The translations under genes and the position numbers were made by a program. Under the pieces are notes generated by a model, which saw only the letters and a list, made by a program, of their open reading frames with translations, was not told the origin of the DNA and searched no databases. A DNA stretch of 49,541 nucleotides from Bradyrhizobium sp. JYMT SZCCT0428 (GTDB lineage: Bacteria > Pseudomonadota > Alphaproteobacteria > Rhizobiales > Xanthobacteraceae), in assembly GCF_018131075.1 (NCBI RefSeq), contig NZ_JAFCLS010000054.1, forward strand, positions 1 through 49,541. The letters run 5' to 3'. Position 1 is the first letter of the stretch, and each line of letters starts with the position of its first letter. Shown here piece after piece: positions 27,369 through 35,840 of the stretch.

Positions 27369-28634
27369 TCAGCCGCCCGCGCGCAGCTTGGCGCAGTCAA
27401 CCGCATCGCGCGCCGGCAGCCCCAGGGCCTTGAACTGAGCCGTCGTCATGCCGAGCGTCTGGTTCACGTTCTCGGTCTTGGCGACCATCTTGCTGGTCAA
27501 GTTGCCGTCCGGTCCATCGACCACTTCGTTGACGAAGACCGTTCCGGTCGCCTGCCGGTTTTCGTTCAGCGTGATCTTGCCGATCGGGCTGTCGAGCTGA
27601 AGCTTGTTGAGCGCTTCCTTGAACTTTGCCTGACCGTTCGACAGATCGCCCCCGGCCGCTTCGAGCCCTTTAATGGCGGCCTGCGTGGCGACGTAGTAGC
27701 CCAGACCGAACAGCGACGGCGACGGCAGGCGCTGGGCGGCGGGGAAGGTGTCCTGATAGAGCTTCACATACGAGGTCCATGCCGGGTCGGTATTGTCGGC
27801 AGCGAAGGGGCCGGAGGTCGGCGTGCCCTTCAGCACGTCTTTCGCTTTACCTTTCGCCGTCAGAACCGTCTGGTCGGCCATGATGGTGCCGCCGATCAGG
27901 CGGGTCTTTTCACCGGCCTGCTGGTACTGATTGAGGAAGTTGATCGCATCCGTGCCGCCAAGGCCCAGATAGATCGCATCCACATTGTCCGGCAGCTGCG
28001 CGATGATCCCGCCGAAGTCCGATTGGCCGAGCGGCTGCCAGAAGCGCTGGACGATGTCGCCGCCCGACTTACAGAAGTCCACCGCAAAACCCATGAAGTT
28101 CGTGTAGCCGAACGAGTAATCGGCTGCGATCGTTGCAACCTTCTTCCAGCCCTTCGTCTTCACGACGTAGCCGCCGAGGCCGTAGCCCCATTGCGAGCCG
28201 TCGAGGTTGAAGCGATAGAAGTTCGCCGCCGGATCGACCCATGTCGTCTCGAGCGCGCCGGAAATGCCGTTGATCACCACCTTGTCGGGGATGGTCTTGG
28301 CGAAGTCGCGCATGGCGATGCCTTCCGAGCCGGAAAGCGGGCCGATGATGAAGTCGACCTTGTCCTGCTCGATAAGCTTGCGCGCCATACGGACCGTTGT
28401 GTCGGGTTTGGTATCCGTCGGAGCGACGACGGTTTCAATCTTCTTGCCGGCAATGGTGTTGTTCACCTGCTTGAGAGCCAGTTCGACATTTCGGACACCA
28501 TCCTGGCCACCGGTCGCGAAGGCGCCTTCCAGCGCTACCAGAATGCCGATCTTGATGGTGCCGCTCTGGGCGAGAGCTGCGCCGGGCAGCATAAGGGCAG
28601 CCACCGCGACGGCGCCAAGCAAAGACTTGCGCAT
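27369..28634 (-). CDS. Periplasmic ABC transporter substrate-binding protein (Leu/Ile/Val type)
   Basis: The 421-residue protein begins with a clear signal peptide (MRKSLLGAVAVAALMLPGAALA, cleavage before QSG; shown in two parts: MRKSLLGAVAVAAL, MLPGAALA). The mature part is a type I periplasmic binding fold with GILVALEGAFATGGQDGVRN and FIIGPLSGSEG typical of family PF13458. It delivers the substrate to LivHMGF. Such proteins often bind aromatic acids and other carboxylates as well as amino acids, so the ligand is open. GGGAGGAC precedes the start. It is the first gene of the large operon. Confidence 0.92.
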   Translation of the reverse strand: MRKSLLGAVAVAALMLPGAALAQSGTIKIGILVALEGAFATGGQDGVRNVELALKQVNNTIAGKKIETVVAPTDTKPDTTVRMARKLIEQDKVDFIIGPLSGSEGIAMRDFAKTIPDKVVINGISGALETTWVDPAANFYRFNLDGSQWGYGLGGYVVKTKGWKKVATIAADYSFGYTNFMGFAVDFCKSGGDIVQRFWQPLGQSDFGGIIAQLPDNVDAIYLGLGGTDAINFLNQYQQAGEKTRLIGGTIMADQTVLTAKGKAKDVLKGTPTSGPFAADNTDPAWTSYVKLYQDTFPAAQRLPSPSLFGLGYYVATQAAIKGLEAAGGDLSNGQAKFKEALNKLQLDSPIGKITLNENRQATGTVFVNEVVDGPDGNLTSKMVAKTENVNQTLGMTTAQFKALGLPARDAVDCAKLRAGG

Positions 28635-28973
28635 TGTTGTCCTCCCTCTGACGCGGAAGAGCGAATCCGGCGACCACGCCGGACCTTCCTCATGTGCGTC
28701 TCCTGACGCGCCCCTTGCGGGCGCCTTCAGGAAAGCTGCCGATCAAAGCCCAAGCCGCCAATATCCAAGCGTCTCATTTTCGCGGACGCTGTCATGCGCG
28801 GGCAGCGCAGCATCTGTCCGATGGCAAGCTCCCCTGCCCGATCGCATCTATTACTTATCCGCTGAGCGGTTTGAGACTGTTGGGATAGGTACGTGTTGAT
28901 TACCCAATTCCTCTTCACCGCGCTGCGAAAGGCCAACGCACCACGCGACAGCAATGCCGGCGCGTCGGTGCGT
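28635..28973. promoter_or_regulatory. Leader/promoter region of the catabolic operon with two hairpins
   Basis: No gene is supported here. Two inverted repeats stand out: 28667-28682 (ccggcg, loop acca, cgccgg) and 28702-28731 (cctga-gcgccc, loop, gggcgc-tcagg, 11 pairs with small bulges). Neither is followed by a T-run, so they are more likely leader or operator structures than terminators. A clear -35/-10 pair was not found. Confidence 0.4.
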
Positions 28974-30125
28974 TCACAATTCAACTGGCATCCAGACCCC
29001 TCCGGCTGCGCTCGAGCGCAACACGGCATCCACCATCGCGACACCGGCAAAGCCATCCTCGATCGTTGGAAACGTCACTGCCGGATCAGCAACGGAAGCG
29101 GCACGCCTGGCCACAATAGCTGCGGCCACTTCGGCATAGATCGTCGCGAACGCTTCCAGATATCCCTCGGGATGGCCAGATGGCGTACGACTGACGCGCT
29201 GACCGGCGGCATTCACGGACGTTGCACCGCGGCGTACCAGGCGTGGCGCCTCACCGAGCGGCGACCAGACAAGACGGTTCGGTTCTTCCTGTCGCCAGTC
29301 CAGACCGCCCTTCTCGCCGAAGATCCGTAACCGCAGCCCGTTATCGTTTCCGGGGGCAACCTGGCTCGCCCACAAGGCGCCCCGCGCCCCGTTCTTGTAG
29401 CGCAGCAGAATTTGCACATTGTCATCGACACGGCGGCCCGGCACGAAGATGGTCGTCTCGGCCAAAATCTGCTCAGGCATTATCCCGGTGACAAAGTGCG
29501 CCAGCTGATAGGCGTGGGTACCGATGTCGCCGACGCAGCCGCCGGCACCAGCGCGCGCCGGATCGGTACGCCAGTCGGCCTGCTTCTGACCCGTGGCCTC
29601 AAGCGGATCGGCCAGCCAATCCTGCGGGTATTCGACCTGCACGATCCTGACAGCGCCGAGTTCGCCGCCCTGAACCATGGCGCGTGCATGCCGGACCAGC
29701 GGATAGCCGGAATAATTATAGGTGACGGCAAATATCCGTCCGCTCGCGCGCGCCTTGTCGCGCAAGCGGCGCGCCTCCTCAAGGGTTGTCGTCAACGGTT
29801 TGTCGCAGATGATGTGAACACCCGCATCCAGGAAGGCGTCGGCGACCGGTGCGTGCATATGGTTTGGCGTGACGATCGCAACCGCTTCGATACCGTCACC
29901 TCGCGCGGCCTCGGCCTGCGCCATGGTCCGGAAGTCAGGATAGGATCGATCGGATGGAAGGCCGATCGTCGCCGCCGATCGGATCGCTCTGTCGGGCGAG
30001 GCCGAAAGCGCGCCGGCGACGAGTTCGTAACGATCATCCAGACGCGCGGCGATACGGTGGACGGCGCCGATGAAGGCGCCTTCCCCGCCGCCTACCATTC
30101 CCAGTCGAATGCGTGGTTCAGCCAT
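28974..30125 (-). CDS. Gfo/Idh/MocA family oxidoreductase
   Basis: The 383-residue protein has an N-terminal Rossmann fold (LGMVGGGEGAFIG) and the family signature ICDKPLTTTLEEA, followed by the C-terminal alpha/beta domain with GDIGTHAYQLAHF, which holds the usual catalytic Asp/His. It should oxidise or reduce a sugar or cyclitol with NAD(P). GGAG precedes the ATG at 30125. It is 30 nt downstream of a sugar isomerase/epimerase-like gene, the usual partner of such enzymes, so the two form a small sugar-catabolic unit. Confidence 0.9.
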   Translation of the reverse strand: MAEPRIRLGMVGGGEGAFIGAVHRIAARLDDRYELVAGALSASPDRAIRSAATIGLPSDRSYPDFRTMAQAEAARGDGIEAVAIVTPNHMHAPVADAFLDAGVHIICDKPLTTTLEEARRLRDKARASGRIFAVTYNYSGYPLVRHARAMVQGGELGAVRIVQVEYPQDWLADPLEATGQKQADWRTDPARAGAGGCVGDIGTHAYQLAHFVTGIMPEQILAETTIFVPGRRVDDNVQILLRYKNGARGALWASQVAPGNDNGLRLRIFGEKGGLDWRQEEPNRLVWSPLGEAPRLVRRGATSVNAAGQRVSRTPSGHPEGYLEAFATIYAEVAAAIVARRAASVADPAVTFPTIEDGFAGVAMVDAVLRSSAAGGVWMPVEL

Positions 30126-30155
30126 GTCGCGCGCTCCATCGATCTGTTCCGGTGC

Positions 30156-31229
30156 TCAACTGAGGCCCAATGTCCGCCGGACCTGCGCATCGTCGCTGGC
30201 GCCGCCCGCAAAATCATCGAAGGCTCGATCGGTGACGCGGATGATGTGATCGCGGATAAAGGTAGCGCCTTCGCGTGCGCCGTCCTCCGCGTTTTTCAGG
30301 CAGCATTCCCACTCCAGCACCGCCCAGCGGTCGAATCCGATGGCAGCCAGCCGCGAGAAGATCGCCTTGAAGTCGACCTGTCCGTCGCCGAGCGAACGAA
30401 AGCGGCCGGCGCGATTGATCCAGGACTGGAAGCCCGAATAGACGCCCTGCCGCCCGGTCGGATTGAACTCCGCGTCCTTGACGTGGAAGGCGCGAATGCG
30501 CTCGGCGTAAATATCGATGAAGGCCAGATAGTCCAGTTGCTGCAGGACGAAGTGCGACGGATCGTAATTGATCGCGCAACGCGGATGATTGCCGGTGCGC
30601 TCGTAGAACATCTCAAAGGTGATGCCGTCGCAAACGTCCTCGCCTGGATGGATCTCGTAGCAGAGGTCGACGCCCGCGTCCTCATAGGCATCAAGAATCG
30701 GACGCCAGCGACGCGCGAGTTCGTCGAACGCCGCCTCGATCAGGCCCGGCGGCCGCTGCGGCCAGGGATAAAGGAACGGCCAGGCCAACGCGCCGGTGAA
30801 GCTGACGCTGCCGCTAAGGCCGAGGCGGCGAGACGCCTGCGCCGCCTTCATCATTTGATCCGCCGCCCAGACCTGACGTTCGTTCGGCCTGCCCCTGACG
30901 GAAGGCGGCGCAAAAGCGTCGAAGGCTTCGTTGTACGCCGGATGGACCGCGACGAGCTGTCCCTGCAAATGGGTGGACAATTCCGTGATCACCAGACCAT
31001 GGCTCGCCGCCGCGCCGGCAATCTCGTCGCAATAGGTTTGAGAGGCGGCGGCCTTGTCGAGATCGATCAGGCGTGGATCGGAGGTCGGGACCTGAACGCC
31101 CTTGTACCCAAGCGATGCCGCCCAGCCGCAGATGGCATCGAAGCTGTCAAACGGCGGATCATCGCCGATGAACTGCGCCAGAAAAATCGCGGGCCCCTTC
31201 ATGGTGGCCGGCCGGATGGTCGCTGACAT
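30156..31229 (-). CDS. Sugar phosphate isomerase/epimerase-like TIM-barrel protein
   Basis: The 357-residue protein belongs to the xylose-isomerase-like AP-endonuclease-2 fold: LCYEIHPGEDV with the metal Glu/His, AINYDPSHFVLQ (Asp-His), AFHVKDAEF (His-x-Lys-Asp) and a late VLEWE Glu. These residues form the divalent metal site of sugar isomerases/epimerases such as IolE/IolI. GGAGAAAA precedes the ATG at 31229. It starts the two-gene unit with the downstream oxidoreductase. The sugar is unknown. Confidence 0.88.
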   Translation of the reverse strand: MSATIRPATMKGPAIFLAQFIGDDPPFDSFDAICGWAASLGYKGVQVPTSDPRLIDLDKAAASQTYCDEIAGAAASHGLVITELSTHLQGQLVAVHPAYNEAFDAFAPPSVRGRPNERQVWAADQMMKAAQASRRLGLSGSVSFTGALAWPFLYPWPQRPPGLIEAAFDELARRWRPILDAYEDAGVDLCYEIHPGEDVCDGITFEMFYERTGNHPRCAINYDPSHFVLQQLDYLAFIDIYAERIRAFHVKDAEFNPTGRQGVYSGFQSWINRAGRFRSLGDGQVDFKAIFSRLAAIGFDRWAVLEWECCLKNAEDGAREGATFIRDHIIRVTDRAFDDFAGGASDDAQVRRTLGLS

Positions 31230-31339
31230 GGCATTTTCTCCGGTTCAGGCCGCTGCGCTACGCCAGCAAGAATCCGCCTCCATGGGGAGAATTAAAGTAT
31301 TCCGACGAACGACATCAGCCAATACCTGAGCGGCTCAAA

Positions 31340-31890
31340 CGCATCGCAACGGACGCAAATCTGCGATCCCGCAGCGCGGATAGCGCTCAAGGTTTGTACG
31401 TTACGTTCGCGCCTCTCGAAAAGAGAGGGCGCAGGGAATGCCGGATGCGCGCTGCACCCGCGGTCTCGTGTGCGATTAGTGCTAAGAAGCTGCACACGAG
31501 CATACAGGGCAGCGGAGAACATCCGACATTCCCTGCGCAGTGGCTTTACGGCTTATGACGCGCTCTCGCCGGTGAGACGGCCTCTATTGCCACCGTCACC
31601 CCTCGGAAGCGTTAGCTTCCTCGGAGCTTGACGCCGTTACGGGCGCCAGGACCACACGCTTTTGCCGTACGCCTCAGCCGCGACCGTCAATCGCAACATC
31701 AGCGTCCACCGCATCCCCGCCCCTCGTTGTGACGATGGCCAACGCCCCTCTGAGTGGGACGGGATGGCTATTTATGTGCAGATGATTTGGGGTGGATGGG
31801 AAGAGGAATATTTTTTATTTTGGGGCTTGACTTAACTTCTGAAAATCGGAAGTGATTTGCCCGACGGGTCAGAATGACGCAGCTGGGCAA
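31340..31890. repeat. Dispersed Bradyrhizobium-type intergenic repeat with strong hairpins
   Basis: I recognise this stretch (GCATTCCCTGCGC..., TTACGGCTTATG, GCCACCGTCACCC, then GGGACGGGATGG and GATTTGGGGTGGATGG, AAATCGGAAGTGATTTGCCCG) as similar to a repeat met often between genes in Bradyrhizobium and relatives. It holds nested inverted repeats: 31412-31428 (cctctc/gagagg), 31429-31447 with 31520-31538 (18 of 19 paired), 31465-31473 with 31492-31500 (ctcgtgtgc/gcacacgag), and ggaagc-gtta-gcttcc near 31612. ORFs inside it look like spurious translations. Confidence 0.6.
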
Positions 31891-32245
31891 GGATAACTGG
31901 TTCCGAAAACGGCTTCCACTGATCAGTTGATCTCGCAAATCGAACATTATGAATTTGAGCGCACCGAGCGCTGCTAGCGGCGCCGCGCCACGATTTGTGG
32001 TCTATGGCGTGGCCGGTGGCGCGACGTGAAGACGCTCTAGTGTTGGAATTGGAAGACGCGCCGCGCCGGAAGCGACTCTATGAATTGATGGTTCGTCACA
32101 AGACTTTTCACGCCGATCACAAAAGCGATCACCAATGCCGGCCTTATCCTGGGACGACCTCTGCTCACTTTGCTCCGTCTTGCCTGGCGAAGTGGGCGAA
32201 CAACCTTGGGTCAGCATCTTAAATTGTCGTCCGACCGGCTCCGAA
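31891..32245. other. Intergenic region without a supported gene
   Basis: Short ORFs exist on both strands (31995-32222 plus, 32002-32304 minus) but they overlap each other and neither resembles a known family or has a good ribosome site. The DNA is less GC-rich than the operon to its left, in keeping with accessory DNA. Confidence 0.4.
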
Positions 32246-32932
32246 TCAGTCTGAACCCCGATAATCAAGCTCCAGAAAAATTCTTTGTTCGCTGCATGTC
32301 TCAATGACCTTGTCGGCTACTTTTGTTGATACTTGCACCATGTCCCGGATAGAAATTAGAGCCGGATCGCCCTCCTCGGAGGAAACGAACAAGAGTTGTT
32401 CGATGGGTTCACGTTTCTGATTTTTCTTCAAAACTTGATTCCACATGATCTTCTCTCGGTCTTCTTTTGAGGGCGGAGCGAGGAAGAGCACAAAGTCGAG
32501 CTTGTTATCGATGTGTTCAATGAATGAAGAGTGTATTAGGCGATCCAACGCAATCGACGCAGCCACTTTTTCGACTCCGCCTTGATTGGAGGGTGCATTG
32601 GTAATCATGACTCCGGGTAGCTTTATTACGTCAGGATCAATGGAGAGATAAATGGGATCGAGCCCGCGTTCCGTCGCTCGAAAGCACATCGGATGGTTGG
32701 TCGTAAGGCACAAACAAACGAACTGATCCGTTCCCGAGGTAATATCGCTTGCGAGACTGTTTGCGTCGCCTCCGGTTGTGATTCCTTCCAAGCGACCGAG
32801 CTTCCTAAGTTCACTGGTGCAAAGGAGGCCGTCAGTTTTGATGGTTGCTAGGTTCTTCTTGTCCGTGAAGTGATAAAAGTGGTCAAACTGCTTGCTGTTG
32901 CGCACACGCAGTATAAATGCATCCAAATCCAT
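32246..32932 (-). CDS. DarT-like ADP-ribosyltransferase-fold protein (orphan)
   Basis: The start at 32932 has GGAGG 6 nt upstream and gives 228 residues. The N-terminal FYHFTDKKNLATIKTDGLL matches the YHxTxxxNLxxIxxxGL pattern of DarT/DUF4433-like ADP-ribosyltransferases, and the later FVCLCLTTNHPMCFRATERG resembles their R/NHPM segment. DarT modifies thymidine in single-stranded DNA and usually lies beside the macrodomain antitoxin DarG; no macrodomain gene is seen here on either side. Lower GC than the operon genes and a place near an integrase suggest transfer. It could be a defence effector or another member of the fold; the family call is from motif recognition only. Confidence 0.6.
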   Translation of the reverse strand: MDLDAFILRVRNSKQFDHFYHFTDKKNLATIKTDGLLCTSELRKLGRLEGITTGGDANSLASDITSGTDQFVCLCLTTNHPMCFRATERGLDPIYLSIDPDVIKLPGVMITNAPSNQGGVEKVAASIALDRLIHSSFIEHIDNKLDFVLFLAPPSKEDREKIMWNQVLKKNQKREPIEQLLFVSSEEGDPALISIRDMVQVSTKVADKVIETCSEQRIFLELDYRGSD

Positions 32933-33322
32933 GGCCGCCTCCAATGAAAACCCAACTATTAGGTGTGCGATCACTCATCTCAACTAGTGATTTGGCGGCA
33001 GGGTGATTTTTTCGTACCCAGCACGTTGCATGCCGCTGCTAGTGACGGATGGGAATCATTTTGGGGACCCTGCGGTCCATCCAGTAAGATTTGTCTATAG
33101 AATCAATTACTTGGTCGTACGTCGTGGCGGAGAGGGAGGCCGCCGTTTTAGCGTCCGGCAAGCCCCGAAGAGGTCCGAAAAGCCCCGGCGGCTCGGCCGC
33201 GAAAAGTCTTGCGCCATAGCGGTTTCCCGCTTGTTCTTGCCCGTTTTGCCCCGATATTGGTCGGTAAGCACCGGTATAGCCGAGCCGGGAGTCTAGCCGG
33301 GGGTTTATAACAGGGAATTGCA
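32933..33322. other. Intergenic region at the left edge of the integrated element
   Basis: No gene is supported between the DarT-like gene and the integrase. The stretch holds the tRNA-Ser-like 15-mer at 33125-33139 and, further right, sequence leading into the integrase start. Integrase-proximal regions of this kind usually carry arm-binding sites; none could be defined by eye. Confidence 0.5.
33125..33139 (-). other. Candidate attachment site: 3' end of a tRNA-Ser gene
   Basis: The plus strand reads TGGCGGAGAGGGAGG, the reverse complement of the CCA end and acceptor/T-arm part of alphaproteobacterial tRNA-Ser genes. The match ends before the GATTCGAACC that a full gene would continue with. 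P4-type integrases commonly use tRNA 3' ends as att sites and the integrase gene begins 184 nt away. The intact tRNA is not in this window. Confidence 0.5.
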
Positions 33323-34558
33323 ATGGCATTGACCACTAGGCAGGTCGCGAAACTCACTGAGCCGGGCCGCTACGGCGACGGCAGGGGCCTCTATCTCCAG
33401 GTAACGCCGACCGGTGCCCGCTCGTGGCTGCTGCGCTACGAGCGGGGTGGACGCGAGCGCGCCATGGGCCTTGGACCAGTTGATGACTTCACGCTGGATG
33501 AGGCCCGGGAGCGCGCCCGCAAGGCGCGGCAACTCTTGAAGGATGGGATTGACCCGCTCGATGCCCGAAATGAGGAGCGCGCCAGCCAGGCCGCCGAGCG
33601 CGTCCTGGCTGCGGCCGCAAATGTCACCTTTCAGGAATGCACGGAGCAATATTACAAGTTTCATTCACGCAAGTGGAACAACGCAAAACACAGCGCGCAA
33701 TTTCTCTCGACAATGAAGATGTACGCGTACCCAGTGCTGGAAAAGCTGCCGGTGGCAGCGATCGACAAGGCGTTGGTGCTCAAGGCGATCGAGCCTATCT
33801 GGTACACGAAAACCGAGACCGCGAGCCGCGTGCGCGGCCGAATTGAAGCCGTTCTCGACTTTGCGAAGACACGTGGCTATCGGGCGGGAGAAAACCCCGC
33901 TGCGTGGGACGGCAACCTGGTTCACGCCCTCCCCGCGCGCAATACAATCGCGAAAGTCCAACACCACGCGGCGCTGCCCTTTGCTGAACTACCCAATTTT
34001 ATGGCTGAGCTCGCAGCTCGCGATGGCATCGCCGCGAGGGCCTTGGAGTTCACTATCCTGAACGCCAGTCGGACAGGTGAAGCCATCGGCAGTCGCTGGT
34101 CGGAGATTGATCTGGATACAAAGCTGTGGACCATCCCAGCTGAGCGCATGAAGGCCAAAAAGGAACATCGAGTGCCACTGACTGGCCGTAGTGTTGATAT
34201 TTTGAAAGCGCTGCCGCGTGAAGGGAATTTTGTATTTCCCGGCGGCCGCAAGGGCGTTCCGATCTCAAATATGGCGATGGCCGAGGTATTGAAGCGAATG
34301 GGTCGGCTCGACATTACAGTCCATGGCTTCCGGTCTTCCTTTCGGGATTGGGCGGCGGAGCGGACCAGCTATCCCAATCACGTCGTCGAAATGGCACTCG
34401 CACACGTAGTTGGCAATAAGGTGGAGGCCGCATATCGACGCGGCGATTTGTTAGCCAAGCGTGCGCGCCTCATGGCCGACTGGACGAAGCATTGCATGGC
34501 GAAACCGGTTGACACGGCGGAAAGCAATGTCAGGCCGATAAGGGCTGCGGGACGATGA
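33323..34558 (+). CDS. P4-type tyrosine recombinase (integrase)
   Basis: The 411-residue protein has the DUF4102 arm-binding N terminus (KLTEPGRYGDGRGLYLQV), the SAM-like core-binding domain and the catalytic domain (about 215-385) with the Arg in LNASRTGEAIG, the HGFRSSFRDWAAE box (H-x-x-R) and LAHVVGNKVEAAYRRGD carrying the final His and the nucleophilic Tyr. It integrates and excises mobile islands, usually at tRNA genes. GGGAA lies upstream of the ATG. Its stop overlaps the next ATG (ATGA). Confidence 0.93.
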   Translation: MALTTRQVAKLTEPGRYGDGRGLYLQVTPTGARSWLLRYERGGRERAMGLGPVDDFTLDEARERARKARQLLKDGIDPLDARNEERASQAAERVLAAAANVTFQECTEQYYKFHSRKWNNAKHSAQFLSTMKMYAYPVLEKLPVAAIDKALVLKAIEPIWYTKTETASRVRGRIEAVLDFAKTRGYRAGENPAAWDGNLVHALPARNTIAKVQHHAALPFAELPNFMAELAARDGIAARALEFTILNASRTGEAIGSRWSEIDLDTKLWTIPAERMKAKKEHRVPLTGRSVDILKALPREGNFVFPGGRKGVPISNMAMAEVLKRMGRLDITVHGFRSSFRDWAAERTSYPNHVVEMALAHVVGNKVEAAYRRGDLLAKRARLMADWTKHCMAKPVDTAESNVRPIRAAGR

Positions 34559-35372
34559 GCAGCAAGACACGGAGCGGCGGCCAACAATCGGGTCGCACCG
34601 CCAAGTCAGAGTCGTTCCGATCGGCCTTGAGCCGCGCACGCATTAATAAGGCAATCGGCAAGCGGGCTGACGAGGTGTTCGCGACTAAGAACCGTCCACA
34701 AGGCTCACTACCAACGCCTGGAAACCCGAGCTGCAATCTGCCCTAAAAAAGGACGTTTACGACGCGAACCAAGTAAAAGAAAAGCTCAGGGCTTCTATTT
34801 TGAGATTAACTCCAAAGACAGTCACTGAGGCCAGTTTGGACAATGATGTGGTGGCTATCTGCACCGCCGTGGTGCTCGAGCGATTTGCAACGAAAAGATC
34901 TGAATCGCCTGCTAGCAAAAGACAGACCGAAAGCGAGATCAGAACTTTAGCAAAGCTCTCGACCCGTCTCGTACAACATATCGAAAGCATGCACCAAACA
35001 TCTCGTGAGCTGTTAGAGGTAAGCCTTCCCGCGCACGAACTCAGGATACTCAATAAAACAGCGCAATCCGTAGCCGGTGCTTCCAAGCATGCGATAACTC
35101 GTCTCCCCGCCGTTCCGTTCCTTGAACAATCCACCGGTAGAAGAGTCAACAAGCCCGCTGAGGCGGTGACTAGATGCGCGGCCGCGATTTTCAACCGGCG
35201 CACCAGACGAAAGCCAGTCAGGATAGTGGATCGGATCAGTGGTGAAGCAGGTGGACCGTTCGTCAAATGGCTAGCTGAGGTCTTTTCAATATTAGAAATA
35301 GAAGCGAGCGCGGACGCAGAGGCTCGCAAATATCATGAGTGGATCAGCATGGGGACAACTACGGAGAAATAA
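34555..35372 (+). pseudogene. Unknown protein gene, apparently frameshifted into two ORFs
   Basis: An ATG overlapping the integrase stop opens a 63-residue basic ORF (34555-34746). The next frame is open from 34689 to 35372 and begins with protein-like sequence (NAWKPELQ, KEKLRASILRLTPKTVTEA) before any good start; its first start-like codon is a TTG at 34800. The simplest reading is one gene of about 270 codons with a single-base shift near 34690-34710. No family is recognised; the second part is helical and charged. It might instead be two genes, the second starting at TTG 34800. Confidence 0.5.
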
Positions 35373-35465
35373 TACGTTTCCACCATGTGACCATTTCTTT
35401 TAAATTTTGGATGGTTGCTTCGTTCCAGCCGGACAGCGCCGCTGGGTGTTAACGGAGCGCAAAAC

Positions 35466-35837
35466 ATGACTACGAAAGCTAAGCTTCTGGATACGGCTAC
35501 ACCGATTGTGAAGCCAACGGATCATACCAGCAGCTGCCCTAGCAATAAGCTCGGCTCTGGGGAGATCAATTCAAATCATCTCAACAGAATGTTTCGCAGA
35601 CGCGGCCTTACGGAATTTATCCCACTAGGTCGCACGCAGATCGACGAGTTGATCAAGGCAGGTGATTTTCCTGAACCGGTGCCGTTAAGCGACTCTGGGC
35701 GCGCCGTTGCGTGGCTAGAATGCGATCTGGTCGCTTGGCAAAAAGATCGAATTGCGGCGCGGAACGCTCGTGTCGCCGAGCGCGAAAAGGCCCACACGAC
35801 GCCAGTATCGCCGAGCACAACGAAGCCAAGGCCGTGA
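35466..35837 (+). CDS. AlpA-like DNA-binding regulator/excisionase
   Basis: The 123-residue protein starts at 35466 with GGAG 9 nt upstream. Its core (FIPLGRTQIDELIKAGDFPEPVPLSDSGRAVAWLECDLVAWQKDRIAAR) has the AlpA winged-helix layout (quoted here as FIPLGRTQIDELIKAG, DFPEPVPLSDSGRAVAW, LECDLVAWQ). AlpA proteins control excision of P4-like islands. Residues 1-45 form an extra, probably disordered N-terminal tail. Position between integrase and replication gene is typical for satellites. Confidence 0.8.
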   Translation: MTTKAKLLDTATPIVKPTDHTSSCPSNKLGSGEINSNHLNRMFRRRGLTEFIPLGRTQIDELIKAGDFPEPVPLSDSGRAVAWLECDLVAWQKDRIAARNARVAEREKAHTTPVSPSTTKPRP

Positions 35838-35840
35838 TTC

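Noticed and set aside
31995..32304. Overlapping small ORFs on both strands
   Set aside because: They contradict each other, lack ribosome sites and have no known relatives.
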